Origin: Lanius collurio
Lineage: Eukaryota > Chordata > Aves > Passeriformes > Laniidae
Direction of reading: 5' to 3'
Assembly: GCA_020086605.1 (NCBI GenBank)
Contig: JACBWW010000018.1
Location: forward strand, 9,940,206-10,004,205
DNA: 64,000 nt
Shown here: piece after piece, positions 37,706 to 48,384 of the stretch
Numbering within the stretch: position 1 is the first letter of the stretch
Layout: every line of letters begins with the position of its first letter
Position numbers and translations under genes: made by a program
The notes under the pieces: model-generated
Seen by the model: the letters and a program-made list of their open reading frames with translations, nothing else
Told to the model about the DNA's origin: nothing
The model's database searches: none

Positions 37706-40700
37706 TCAGTGCAAATATTTAAATTCTGCATCTTAAAAGTACTGCAAGAGGGAGCAGATCTAATCAGCAGGAAACAACGTGGTATCTCAAAACTCAGGCT
37801 AAACTACATCCAAATAAAAGAAAATTGAAGGGCATCTGCTAACTCTACACGTTGCTGTTAGTTAACGGAAAAAGAGCAAACAGAGTGGTCATGTCACAAA
37901 GCATTTGAATCACAATAACCACTAAGCATTTACCCTTTATTAATGAGTACAGAAAGGGGAAAATAGCATTTTAAATGTACTAGAGAATTCATTATGAATT
38001 TAAGGATAAATCTTTCAGAAGGGATGTCAGCACTTAATAGAAAACAGGATCATGTGAGGAATTAATCATAATACTGAGACCAAGGTGATTTAGCAGTTAA
38101 AAGATGTCCTTTTACAGAGCACTGTCCAGTGCAACCTGAAATAACCTGGCCAATGAAATTCATACTGCTCACACTGAAGCGTTAGACCAGTGAGTTAAGA
38201 AACAACAATCCTTCTTCCTGCAGCTGTTTGCTAACTCTGGATTTCTGCATTCACCACCACATTACCAGAAGTCTATTGAGACCAAAAATACATTCTAAGA
38301 AAAAAAGAAGCAAAAACCCAACACACGATGAAAATACAAAAGCAGGGGTCAAAGGATAAAAAAACCTGAAATCACTGGAGTAAAGTCTGCAAACATTCAA
38401 ATACTATGATCAAATACAAGAATAAATTCAGCTAGTATTTAAAGGTACAGGGAGGGAATGAAGAAGAACAATCAGGCAGAAATTCAGGAGGGCAAATAAA
38501 AAATAACTTTAAAAATTATTAAAATAATTCTAAGAACAAAATTTAAAATATAATCTACAGTCCTGTTTTTATAATATTAGTTCCTTCCTTAGCTTTTTTA
38601 AACTCAGGCTACATCCTTCTAGAATTCCATTTTAAACAAGATGTCCACAATTACATCTAAAAAATATTTTCTGTTCAAGGTGTGGAAATACAATAATTAG
38701 AATAAACACAACAAATCCTCCCCAAGACCAAAGAGATCTCTTTGCTACTAAAAGAATATCTGGAACACTAAGTCAAAAATGCGTTGCACCAGTGGCTACC
38801 ATGTCATGCTCAGAAGTGGAACATTCAGTCATCACTAATCAGACTGGATAGAAGAGAACTGCTGCAAAGTCAGAGTGCTGCTTCAGTATACTTGGACACT
38901 ACTTGTTTTCTAGTTTTGATTACTGACACAACCTGTAAAATAACTAAAAACATATTAGAAAGCAACAAAGTAAAAGAACAAGAGAAAATTATCAACCAAA
39001 AGAGAGGGAAGAAAAATCAATTAAAAAGCAACAAGACAAGCAACTAAAACAAAGCATGTATGACAGTATTTTAAAATACATTAATAATTTAATATTTCTT
39101 CATGTGATAGCCTTTTAATGAAATTAGCACTAGCACGGGATCAAATAAACATCATGCAATTCAATGCAATTAGCTAAGTTCCAATTCTGTATTTTTAAGC
39201 AAATTACCAAGTTAATCATGAAGTTTTTTTGTTTCCCAAATAGTTATTTTGTACCTTATGTCTCTAAATTTCATGAGGCACTAACACAAATTAATTTTTA
39301 CATATAACTTCCCTGGTAAAGAAAAACTATTTTATTGGATTCTATACATCATTAAAAATAACAGAGTAGTCATTACTTAAGTCATTAGAAAGAAAATTGC
39401 TTTTAGAAGTAAAACAAATAAAAATGTCAGGATTATGAAGTTAATGGAACTTTAGTATCTGGTCATTTCAGATTATTTCATCAAATTCTCTCAGTGTAAA
39501 CCTAAGAAATGGCCAATTTCAAATTCCCACAGAAAAAAAGACAGTTGAATTCACAATAATTTTTGTACCATTTTCTCGGGAATACATGTGCTTTCTTTGC
39601 TCAGACCAAAGTTTAAGATACTTCAACACAGTAATTCTATGTCTCTTTTGCAGACTAGAACTATTGTCAAGAGAAGTAGGAAAAAATTCACAACCATGAA
39701 AAAAAATGGAGGTAAATTCGAGCAATGTCCCACAATGGGGTACCAAACAATCCATAACAAAACAAGCCTGAAGTTTGCAAACCAAAGTATATTCAAACTA
39801 TAAAAAAAAATGTGAGATATATACAAATGCATAATTCATATGATGGATGTACTAGAAGGACACATAATTTCTGTGGTTAAATAAATAATGAAATACTAAA
39901 GCAATTATAACATGAAATCATAGAACTGGTTTGCCTAAGTAAAATACATCACTTGGTGATAGGAAAGCTCTGGACTCTTAGAAGTATCTCATGTGTATGT
40001 GATGTCAGTTTTATTCTTTTCCCATGCCACCACCAGCATCCACAGATGCATCAACACCAGCTACAGTAAAATCTTCAGGGGTAAAATTGATGTGTAATCT
40101 CCAAGTTTGACTCTCAGCAATCTTTCTGCATTATCAACTTCACCATGCCCAGCTGACTCACAGGCACATTGAGAACATTTTGTCTTCATTCTAAACTCTC
40201 GACACATCAGAGCAGAATCATTGAAATGTTGTCTTCACTACAAGAAGTGACATGAACGTAATTCTATCTTTTTAGGGAAGCGGGATTTCCCAAAGAACTC
40301 CAGCTCCACCACAGATTCTAAAAATCCAAACTTACTTTCTATGATCTGAGTATTTAAAGACAATAATTCCTATTCTTTCTTCCCCTCTTGGCATTTCCCT
40401 CTATAAATCCAACCGTTTGGTAACAACCCCAGCATTCAGACAAAAACCCATACTTAGATATATCCCAGTGATAAGTAATGGCTAAATCAGGATTTCTCAT
40501 AACCTGTAGCAGTACATGAAAAAAATCCTTACAGTTATTTTTAAATCATTACAGTTATTTATTGTCACTGAAGTAGAAAACATGATCTTTCTTTGTAGAA
40601 GTTTAAGCCATTAGGCATCTGCTAAGCTCTGAGGTATCTGAATGACAGAGCAACACAGGAAGTAATGCATTTGTACAACATTTATTTATTCCCTTTTGAT

Positions 40701-42049
40701 AAAACAAGCAAAACCTCAAAGATGGATACTGTGTTAATATTACACCTTTAAAAAATCCTGCTTGGTCTCCAGTTAAAGTTCTATTTCAAAATCATATAAA
40801 CTTTTCAGAACTACCTCGTGTTCACACTTTAACTGCTCACTTGATAGCTAAAAGTGGCACTCATTTCTTTATCAGTATTCCTTGCAAGGGTCATTACTCA
40901 GTATTTTATAAAAAGAAACAAAATGTGTAACACCATAAGCCTCCTGTTATTAGGAAATAAAATGTGCAACTGCTATGAAAACATTGCCTACATTTTTTAT
41001 TACAAAAACAATTAAACCCAGATCCCCAGGCACAATGCTTCACAGAAGGTGTGATGGCAGTAAGTGTTACATTTTACTAGGACTTCAAAAGGGTCATTAA
41101 TCTTTCAGTCATGGATCTCAGACACTTAAGTCTAACAGCAACGTGCAGAAGCAAACACACAGCGCTCTCTTTCTCTCTTTGTAGAGACTGAAACATAGTA
41201 AACTCCTAAGACAAGATCTAAAATTAGACAAAGAGAAATCTATTTAATCCACTTTCATCTCTCCGATTTTACAGAATCCCATTAGTGTAAATATTTTCAC
41301 TTTCATTGTTACATTGAACCAGCTGAGGCATTTCAAGGCAAGCAGTGAACTCTATGCACAGCGCTCCTACTTTACAATGACTCTTATACTCGACTACATA
41401 TTAAGTCTTCAGTAAACATATTATCCCTTTCATCTATTTAGCAGTACAGTTCAGATACTACATGACAAAGGAACAAGAAAATAAAGCCTAAAAAGCAGAC
41501 TGAAATTACTTTAAGTAATTTGCTTCTATGTCAAAAGCACTTACAAGCAAGAGCACTGACAAAGCAATGGTCGTCAATCCACAGAGGCTTTTGTACACCA
41601 CTGTCACAGAAAGTACCCAGGCATATACACATGCAGGAAACAAACCTCCGTGTACCTGCACCTGCTTTTTCTTATCAGGAGATAGAGAACATTGAGAGTT
41701 TGTGAATTTCTTAACATGATAACAAAGACTACCATCCTTAGTGCTAGAGACAGATAAAAAAAAAATACTATTTCACGTTACAATAGTTCAATTCAATTAT
41801 GTTATCACATTAGGTCCCAATATGACCATGCACATTAGAAAGATATTGCTTGCTGGCTCTCTGTATTTTAGAGCATTATCGGTACTCCAAGCGCTCCGAT
41901 CTTTCAGAATTCAAAATCAATCCAAAAGGCACCCGAAACGTGGGAGCGAGCACTCCTAGCCTATGAAAATGACCACTGGAGACACGATTTGGGGATTAGC
42001 ATCCAATGCAATAGAGCATCCGCTTCCAAGGACCATCTTTTTCACCTTC
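37706..42049. other. DNER intron 1, promoter-proximal part: no gene seen
   Basis: AT-rich intron without recognisable exons, RNA genes or clear repeats. GC content rises only after about 42050, where the CpG island begins. Short open frames here (up to about 90 codons) have no domain signature. Confidence 0.55.
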
Positions 42050-42627
42050 CAGTAAGTCAGTGCTAAATAACCTGCGAGTTCTGGGCGGCGAGGGGGCTGA
42101 AGTACTGACATTAACCTGGAGGGCAACGGCTGAGCTCAGCCCCATCCTCCACCCCGACCGAGCCCCTAGCCCGCCGCCGCTCCGTCTGACGCCTGGAGTA
42201 GCGGCTCCCGGCTCAGGAGGCAGCCCGCGGCGCGGATCGCAGCCCGCAGGGCCAGCAGCCCCTCGGGAAGCCCGGGAAGCGCCGGGGCCACCGCAGCCCC
42301 GGGTGCCCGCGGCGGCCGGGAACGGAGCCGGCGGCGGCCCCGCGCGGAGCCAGTGCGGGGAGCGGCCGCGTTGGGCGGGGAGGACGCGACACAGCCCGCC
42401 AGGGACCGGGACCGGCCGGGGCGGTAGAGCCAGCGCAGGGCAGCGGGAAGGGCGGGATGCGGAGCGGGGCAAAGCGGGCAGAGTCGCCCGCGGACAGGGC
42501 AGGGGCGCGGCCGGAGTAGGGGGGGGACATTCGCTCCGTCCCCGCAGAGCGCAGAGACACCCAAGGGCAGGGACAGGCACAAGGACGCGCGGCAGTCGGG
42601 CGGGCGGCGCTGAGGCGCGTCCATTAC

Positions 42628-42870
42628 CTGGCAGGAGTCGCCCGTGACTCCCGGGGGGCAGGTGCAGCTGTAGCCAGCCGGGGGCTGGGGCAGAATCAGC
42701 TGGAGGCGGCGGGGCGGCGGCAGCGGCGAGCAGGTGCCGTTGTTGCGGCAGGGCTGGCTGAGGCAGGGGTCCCGGCCGGGGGGCGCGGCGCTGGCCGGCG
42801 CGGGAAGGCAGGCGCGACGCTGGGCCAGGGCGAGCAGCAGCAACAGCAGGAGCGGGACGGCTCGGGGCAT
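42628..42870 (-). CDS. DNER: DNER, first coding exon (signal peptide and first EGF-like module)
   Basis: DNER (delta/notch-like EGF repeat-containing receptor) is a single-pass neuronal membrane protein with tandem extracellular EGF modules, reported as a Notch ligand. This exon encodes the first 81 residues, starting at ATG 42870-42868. Residues 4-18 form a leucine-rich signal peptide core. Cysteines at 36, 41, 47, 69, 71 and 80 fit one EGF module, containing CLSQPCRNNGTC and GYSCTCPPGVTGDSC with a Pro-rich insertion between. Human DNER, as I remember it, has the matching CAAQPCRNGGVC and GYSCTCPAGISGANC at the same place. N44-G-T46 is a glycosylation sequon. The exon ends in phase 0 at a good donor, CAG|GTAATG (intron begins 42627). 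Downstream exons lie beyond position 1. The ATG is the only one that gives a signal peptide. The start sits in a CpG island. The minus-strand open frame running on through the intron boundary and the gap is not real. Confidence 0.9.
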
Positions 42871-43043
42871 GGCGGCGGCGCGTGAGGGTGCGGGCGCCGC
42901 TCCGCTGCTGGCGCCGGCAGGGAGGGAAGGAAGGAGGGATGGAGGGATGGAGGCAGCGGCCGCCCTGCTGCTCCCGGCCCGCGTTCCCCGGGCAACGGGC
43001 GGGCGGGGCCAGGGAGGGGCGGAGCCGCTGCCGCGCCGCCGCG

Positions 43044-43062
43044 TGACCGCCAGGGGGCGCCG
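43044..43062 (+). promoter_or_regulatory. CTCF-like binding motif in the DNER promoter
   Basis: TGACCGCCAGGGGGCGCCG matches the well-known CTCF consensus around CCASYAGRKGGCRSY with an intact AGGGGGCGC core and only a few differences in the outer positions. It lies about 175 bases upstream of the DNER start codon. CTCF at promoters often anchors chromatin loops. Occupancy is not shown by sequence. Confidence 0.6.
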
Positions 43063-43156
43063 CCCGCCCGCAGCGCGCAGGCAGAGCGGGACGGGCTGAG
43101 GGGCGGGACGGGCTGAGGGGCGGGACGCGCGCGGGCGGGGACCGGGGCCGGGGCCG

Positions 43157-43178
43157 CCCCTGCCCCTGCCCCTGCCCC
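43157..43178. repeat. CCCCTG hexamer repeat, left copy
   Basis: Three CCCCTG units plus CCCC, followed by TTGCGC. The same block reappears at 43615-43636 on the other side of the gap. Confidence 0.85.
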
Positions 43179-43194
43179 TTGCGCCTCCCCGGGC

Positions 43195-43523
43195 NNNNNN
43201 NNNNNNNNNNNNNNNNNNNNNNNNNNNNNNNNNNNNNNNNNNNNNNNNNNNNNNNNNNNNNNNNNNNNNNNNNNNNNNNNNNNNNNNNNNNNNNNNNNNN
43301 NNNNNNNNNNNNNNNNNNNNNNNNNNNNNNNNNNNNNNNNNNNNNNNNNNNNNNNNNNNNNNNNNNNNNNNNNNNNNNNNNNNNNNNNNNNNNNNNNNNN
43401 NNNNNNNNNNNNNNNNNNNNNNNNNNNNNNNNNNNNNNNNNNNNNNNNNNNNNNNNNNNNNNNNNNNNNNNNNNNNNNNNNNNNNNNNNNNNNNNNNNNN
43501 NNNNNNNNNNNNNNNNNNNNNNN
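43195..43523. other. Assembly gap (329 N)
   Basis: A run of 329 undetermined bases. The roughly 100 bases on its left (43091-43194) recur almost unchanged (two visible substitutions) at 43549-43652 on its right. The gap therefore lies within or next to a segmental tandem duplication, or marks a false duplication. Confidence 0.99.
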
Positions 43524-43614
43524 GGGGCGGGACGGGCTGAGGGGCGGGACGGGCTGAGGGGCGGGACGGGCTGAGGGGCGGGACGGGCGCGGGCGGGGAC
43601 CGGGGCCGGGGCCG

Positions 43615-43636
43615 CCCCTGCCCCTGCCCCTGCCCC
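43615..43636. repeat. CCCCTG hexamer repeat, right copy
   Basis: Identical to the block at 43157-43178 (three CCCCTG plus CCCC, then TTGCGC) and offset by 458 bases across the gap. Confidence 0.85.
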
Positions 43637-43920
43637 TTGCGCTTCCCCGGGCCGCTGGACCAGGCTGAGCCCGGACGGAGCGGACGGCGGTTCGCACTAA
43701 CCACACCTTCCCAGGCGGGGCGGCGGTGGCTGTGCTGCGCCGAGCTGCCGGGGCGCGGGGACCGGCGGTGCGCCCCCGGCCCGCTGGTTTAAAACGAGAG
43801 CAGTGCGTTACTGAACTGCTGGACGGGCATTCCAGGGCTGCCCAGGCCTCCCGCCCGCGGGTGCGAGTGACGATGCAGAGGCGCCCAGCGGGACCGGGCG
43901 CTCCCCTGGCTTAGGCAGAC

Positions 43921-44470
43921 ACTTAAGGCAAGGGACACCTTCGTAAGATCAACTCACCGTTTGCTGCTTATTTACTGTTGCACAAGTTTAATTCGCTGAT
44001 AATTACTTTAAAATTCTATTGAGACCGAAGCAGGGTCAGATGAAAAGTATAAACATTAATCCTGTCATTTCTCATTATGCAAAGAACCTGTGTGTTTTCT
44101 TCATTGAGGTTATCTACGGCAGATTTTTAAAAATCGATTTATGTTTTGCCAATCTTGAGGGGATTTTTTAACTACCTCTAATTAGAATTAAGATATGAGA
44201 TTTGTAAGTCAGCTAACAGAGAGCAGGATGATAAGCCCTGTCCTTTGGCCTTCTATTCATTTGCTTCTGCAAAAGTGAAGTATTTTAATTTCTCGTTACT
44301 AAGGACTTCTCACATCCCTATCGCAGGGTAGAGGAGTATTCCTGGCTACAATTTTCCTAAACTTTCACACTTCACGTATGGCCGAAAGCTCTGTTGCAAG
44401 CCGAAATAACTCGTGATGCTAATTGAACTGAAAATTCATCAAGGTATCTAGCAGCTTGACCACGATGTTC
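43921..44470. other. DNER upstream flank with homeodomain/POU-type motifs
   Basis: AT-rich flank with no open reading frame of note. It contains ATTATGCAAAG (44074-44084, octamer/POU-like) and the perfect palindrome TCTAATTAGA (44177-44186, homeodomain core TAATTA). It may include upstream regulatory elements. This is inference from motif content only. Confidence 0.35.
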
Positions 44471-44650
44471 CATCTGCGCATCCTGTCTCAGCTCTTCCAC
44501 CGCCCCGAGCCCCGTTCCCCTCCTCGCAGGGCGTTCGGTGCCACTCCGGCTCCCTCTGCTGCCTCCGCGCCGGCTGCGGCCCGGGCGCTGCAGTGACCGC
44601 TTCGCTCGAACCGGCTCCATTTACATTTGACAGGATTTGTTCCCGGTAAG
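44471..44650 (+). promoter_or_regulatory. Second small CpG island ending at a plus-strand splice donor
   Basis: GC content rises between about 44475 and 44620, about 1.6 kb upstream of the DNER start codon, with several CpGs and TGCGCA (44475-44480, NRF1-like). On the plus strand it ends in CCCG|GTAAGT with the exon end at 44645, a strong donor consensus. This is the arrangement expected for a divergent first exon. A minus-strand open frame here (44372-44620) has no recognisable domain. No transcript evidence is available. Confidence 0.4.
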
Positions 44651-47621
44651 TCCACAGAGGCTGCTACTTGTCTCCCTGCTATTTATTTTGACGGAGAAGT
44701 GCTCATCCTCTAGTGGCTTGAAGGAGATTTTGCAGAGATTTTATCTGTTCTGATTAAATATTTAGTAAGGAACAAAAACCTCTTATTTGCTAGAAGGACA
44801 TGCTTTAACTGTCTCCTATGACAACAATGATCTTTTTTCTAAATATTGATGAATTCCTTTAAAACCACTAAATATTACGTGGATTTTTCTTTGCTAGCGT
44901 AGGAGTTAATTTAGATGAGAAAGTTACTGTGTTGAGCCTTTTCTGAACAGTGTCTGGACTGTGATTCTTTTGTTGCTTCTTTTGGGTCAGGCTGAAATTG
45001 CAGTGATGAACTGACATTTTCCTCATGCCTCCCTAAGCTTGTGCATGCTTTACAGCATCTCAGGAGTTTCAATTCCATATTACACAAGGACTGGGATCTT
45101 AATGTCACTTGGGAAATTTCAGAAGGGCCCCTCCCATGCAACTGAAGCCAAATTTCAAAAACATGTCCTCCCAATCCCATACTGAATAGCAGGCAAAATT
45201 AAAGCTACATCCCCTTGAAAATCATTGCTGGAATCATAGAAAATATTACTGTTTAACATTGTGCTTCATACATCTTTAAATGCATTTATTTACAACGTTT
45301 GCTGCATCTTCTTAACTTTCTTTTTCCAAGCACATAGCATTTGCTAGAATAGAAACTACTAATACAACTTTGAATGACCCACATTTCTATTTATGAAAAT
45401 ATTGGAGTACACATTTAAACACATAAGTAGCCCACAGAATTCAGTAAGAATGCTCACCTTGGAAAGATCATGCTCAGGTGTTTCACACTGGAACTTATTT
45501 GGTCTCACCTTCATGGGTTTTTGAGGGCATTTTTTAACCATAGGAGAAAGGTAGTTTAAGACTCTGAACAGAGACATGTTTTTTATAAGTACATTATTTA
45601 GTGCTGCAGGTGGGTGAGGGGGAAATACTGCTTTATTTTTGTGTGTACCTGAATAATTCTTACTTTTCTTCTCTTTTTCTCATACATTTACAATGTGTGG
45701 GGATTTGTCTGCTTTTCTGCCCAGCTCTTGCATTTATATTTAACTTTCTCCCCTTTATTAAGCAGTTTGAAGCTTGCATGTTTTTATCTTTTTGTTTGCT
45801 AAAGTGGTGATAATCATGTTGATGTGTGTGCCACTGTTGGCAGTGACAGTGTGTGTTGTTATTTAATGTCTGCTGGGCAGGGAAGCTGTGGTACAAGGAA
45901 GGTGTTGATACAAGTAATACCAGGAGAGAGAGCTGCCAGCTCAGGTAGAGAAACATTCTTCATCGTGGGAGTCATAAATTCTTGGGAGTTATAAATCGTG
46001 CTTTAAGACAAAATCCATAGAGCAGAAGCTAAACTCTTCTATCAGGGAGCACAAAGCCACTGTGTTGTGAAAATTCATGACTCCTGTTTTATCAGTGGCA
46101 GGCAGTTGAGGAGTGGCAGCATTTCCCACATCTTCACCTGTTTGTTCGGTTCACATCAACTTTTATCAGCCTGTGTGGGTTTCATATATTTTTAGAACAA
46201 TGAGATAAAATATACACGGTATAGATATTTCACAAACAGAAAAACTCTCAGATATCTAAAATCTTTCTCTAAAGGTTATCAAAGATTTTCTTGACAGCTA
46301 TTGCACCTTTCACCAAAAAGCTGTACTCATCACTTGAACATAGACACTTTTCAGCAAAGATGTGCTTTTTATACTCTTACTGTGGTTTTTTATCACCATG
46401 TTGTGTGATGCCACAGCAAATATTACTGTACTTCATAAAATGAGAAATTTATCATAGGAAAAAACTGATCTGGACCTATCTCTAAGCAAACTACATCAGG
46501 TAAAATTCTGCATGTTTATATCAGGTTTGAATTAATTTGTTCAAAAAGTCTCTCACAAAACAAATGTTACAACTATCACATGTGCAGCTTAAGGTCTTTA
46601 AATCCTATGATGTAGATACAACAAAGTAATTAGTGTATAGAGTTTGCCATTTACAGTCTTCTGCTCTATTCTTAAACTGTGACTTAGACTTTCAAATAAT
46701 GACCTGATGTAACTACAATTTCAGTAGAGATAAAGAAAATAATTCATAAGTTATCCTTAATACAGACAGTATTTTTTAGTTAAAGCAACAGAGCAAGTGC
46801 AAAGTACAGGATCAGAATTAATTAATGTCAGAATTACCTTAAATCTTCATCCTAGAATTTACAGAGATGTTTCAGTAATTCAAGTGTTATGCTTAATATG
46901 GCAGCAATCAGAGCAAGTATGTGAATGTAAGAACTTTAAGGAAGCAATATATTTGAAGAACAGGTATTTTTATGTCCAGTAATTAAATGACTTTTTATTT
47001 CTATGAATTTCAAGGTATGTATGGCAGAGGACATGACGTCTATGTTCTGGTTGACTGGAAACCTTACACATTAGAAGCTGTACAAAGGAGAAAGAAAAAT
47101 AAAATGCCAATAGACACCTGACCCTACCTCCTTGTTGCATCCTCCCCCCCCCCAAAAAAAAATCATAAGATAATTTACCTACAGGTTTTAACACTTAATA
47201 CTTCTTTTGTTATTCTTCCTGAGCAGTAAACAAAAAGGTTATGCTTTAGATGGGTTTGTAGGCACAAAAGAGCAGTACCTGAGCTTCTGAAGGGGGAACC
47301 AGCAGTAAAAAATACCCCAAATAAAGAACTGCTTTTATTGCTTTAATTTCAGTACAAAATTTCACAGCAAATACAAAACTGAATTTATATGTTGCATTTT
47401 TTTCTTTCATGAAATTATTCTTTCAAACCTTCTTTTTCAGGTATTCATTTCAAGTTTTTCAATTTGTTATTGCTCCTTAATATCAACCTCACTAGAGCTG
47501 AAACTCACAATTAAATGTCACTTTTTTTCTATCTTTTACATGTCTTTATAATTAGTAGACTATAGCTCTGCCTGGGCTTCTCTTTTCAATTTCATTCTTT
47601 CCTATAGCATTTATTTCAAAA
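44651..47621. other. Intergenic, nothing recognised
   Basis: AT-rich intergenic sequence between the DNER upstream islands and the CR1 copy. The open frames are short, without domains or supporting splice signals. Confidence 0.55.
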
Positions 47622-48384
47622 AAAGATCATGGAACCACAAAATGATTTGGGTGCGAAGGGACCTTAAAGATCATTGAATCCCAACCCCTGCCATGGGCAG
47701 AGTCACCTTTCACTAGCCCAGGTTGCTCAGAGCCCCATCCAGCCTGGCCTTGAACACTTCCAGGGATGGGGCAGCCACAGCTTCTCTGGGAAACCTGTTC
47801 CTGTGCCTCACTACCCTCACAGAGAAGAATTTCTGCCTAAAATCTAATCTAAACCTGCTCTGTTTTAGTTTCAATCCATTGCCCTTTGTCCTGTCAATAC
47901 ATGCCCTTGTCAAAAATCCCTCTTTTGAGTTCCCTTCAGGTACTGGAAGGCCACAATTAGGTCACACCAAAGCTTTCTCTTTCCCAGTCTGAGCAAACCA
48001 AATTCTCTCATCCTTTCCTTGTAACAGAAGTTGGTGGCCTCCTTTGGACTTGTTGCATCAGATCCATGTCCTTCCTGTGCTGGGACCCCAGAGCTGGAGG
48101 CAGCTCTGCAGGTTGGGTCTCACCAGAGCAGAGGAGCAGAATCTGCTCCCTCCCCTGCCGTTTACAGTGCTTTGGATGTATCTCAGGACACATTTGGCTT
48201 TCTGGGTTGCCAGTGCACATTGCTGGGCCATGTCCAGCCTCTCATCCACTGGCACCACAAAGTCCTTCTCATCAGAGCTGCCCTCAATCCCTTCATCCCC
48301 TAGCCTGGACTGATACTGGGGTTTGCCCCAACCCAGGTGCAGCACCTGGCACTTGCTCTTCTTAAGTGGTGTATGCACCCATTT
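47622..48384 (-). mobile_element. CR1 LINE, 5'-truncated, end of reverse transcriptase
   Basis: The plus strand begins GATCATGGAACCACAAAATG and continues through AGGGACCTTAAAGATCAT, the reverse complement of the conserved CR1 3' end. On the minus strand, translation gives the end of the CR1 polyprotein in broken frames. 48378-48058 keeps KCQVLHLGWGKPQYQSRLG, DERLDMAQQCALATQKAK and SALVRPNLQSCLQLWGP. The frame then shifts near 48090 into QHRKDMDLMQQVQRR (48220-48008 frame). A third frame (47913-47713) gives [21 protein letters not shown] and the end. It is severely 5'-truncated and dead, as most CR1 copies are. Its moderate divergence makes it younger than the copy at 37.3 kb. It lies in the DNER-TRIP12 intergenic space. 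Confidence 0.93.

Larger units (their letters stand above)
43086..43580. repeat. 17-bp tandem repeat interrupted by the assembly gap
   Basis: The unit GGGACGGGCTGAGGGGC is repeated at exactly 17-base spacing, about two to three copies left of the gap (from about 43088) and at least three to its right (43531, 43548, 43565). The true copy number is unknown because the gap falls in or beside the array. Each unit has a GC box, so length changes would alter Sp1-type site number in the promoter. Confidence 0.85.
42050..43920. promoter_or_regulatory. DNER: CpG island and promoter region of DNER
   Basis: About 1.9 kb of very GC-rich, CpG-dense sequence flanked by AT-rich DNA on both sides, centred on DNER exon 1. 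It contains many GC boxes (GGGGCGGG on either strand), a strong CTCF-like motif at 43044-43062, 17-bp and 6-bp tandem repeats, and an assembly gap. No TATA box is evident near the start codon, which fits a CpG-island promoter. The transcription start cannot be fixed from sequence, but should lie upstream of 42870, at higher coordinates. Long open frames on both strands here are due to the lack of stop codons in GC-rich DNA. Confidence 0.8.

Noticed and set aside
42060..42647. 195-codon plus-strand Pro/Arg/Gly-rich frame in the CpG island
   Set aside because: It lies antisense to DNER exon 1 and its intron edge, with low-complexity composition expected of GC-rich DNA.
42166..43706. 512- and 336-codon minus-strand frames through the DNER promoter
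   Set aside because: They run across 329 undetermined bases and past the DNER exon 1 donor. Only 42628-42870 is supported as coding.
48031..48365. Three overlapping plus-strand frames of about 90-99 codons
   Set aside because: They are antisense to the CR1 reverse transcriptase remnant, which explains the sequence on the minus strand.
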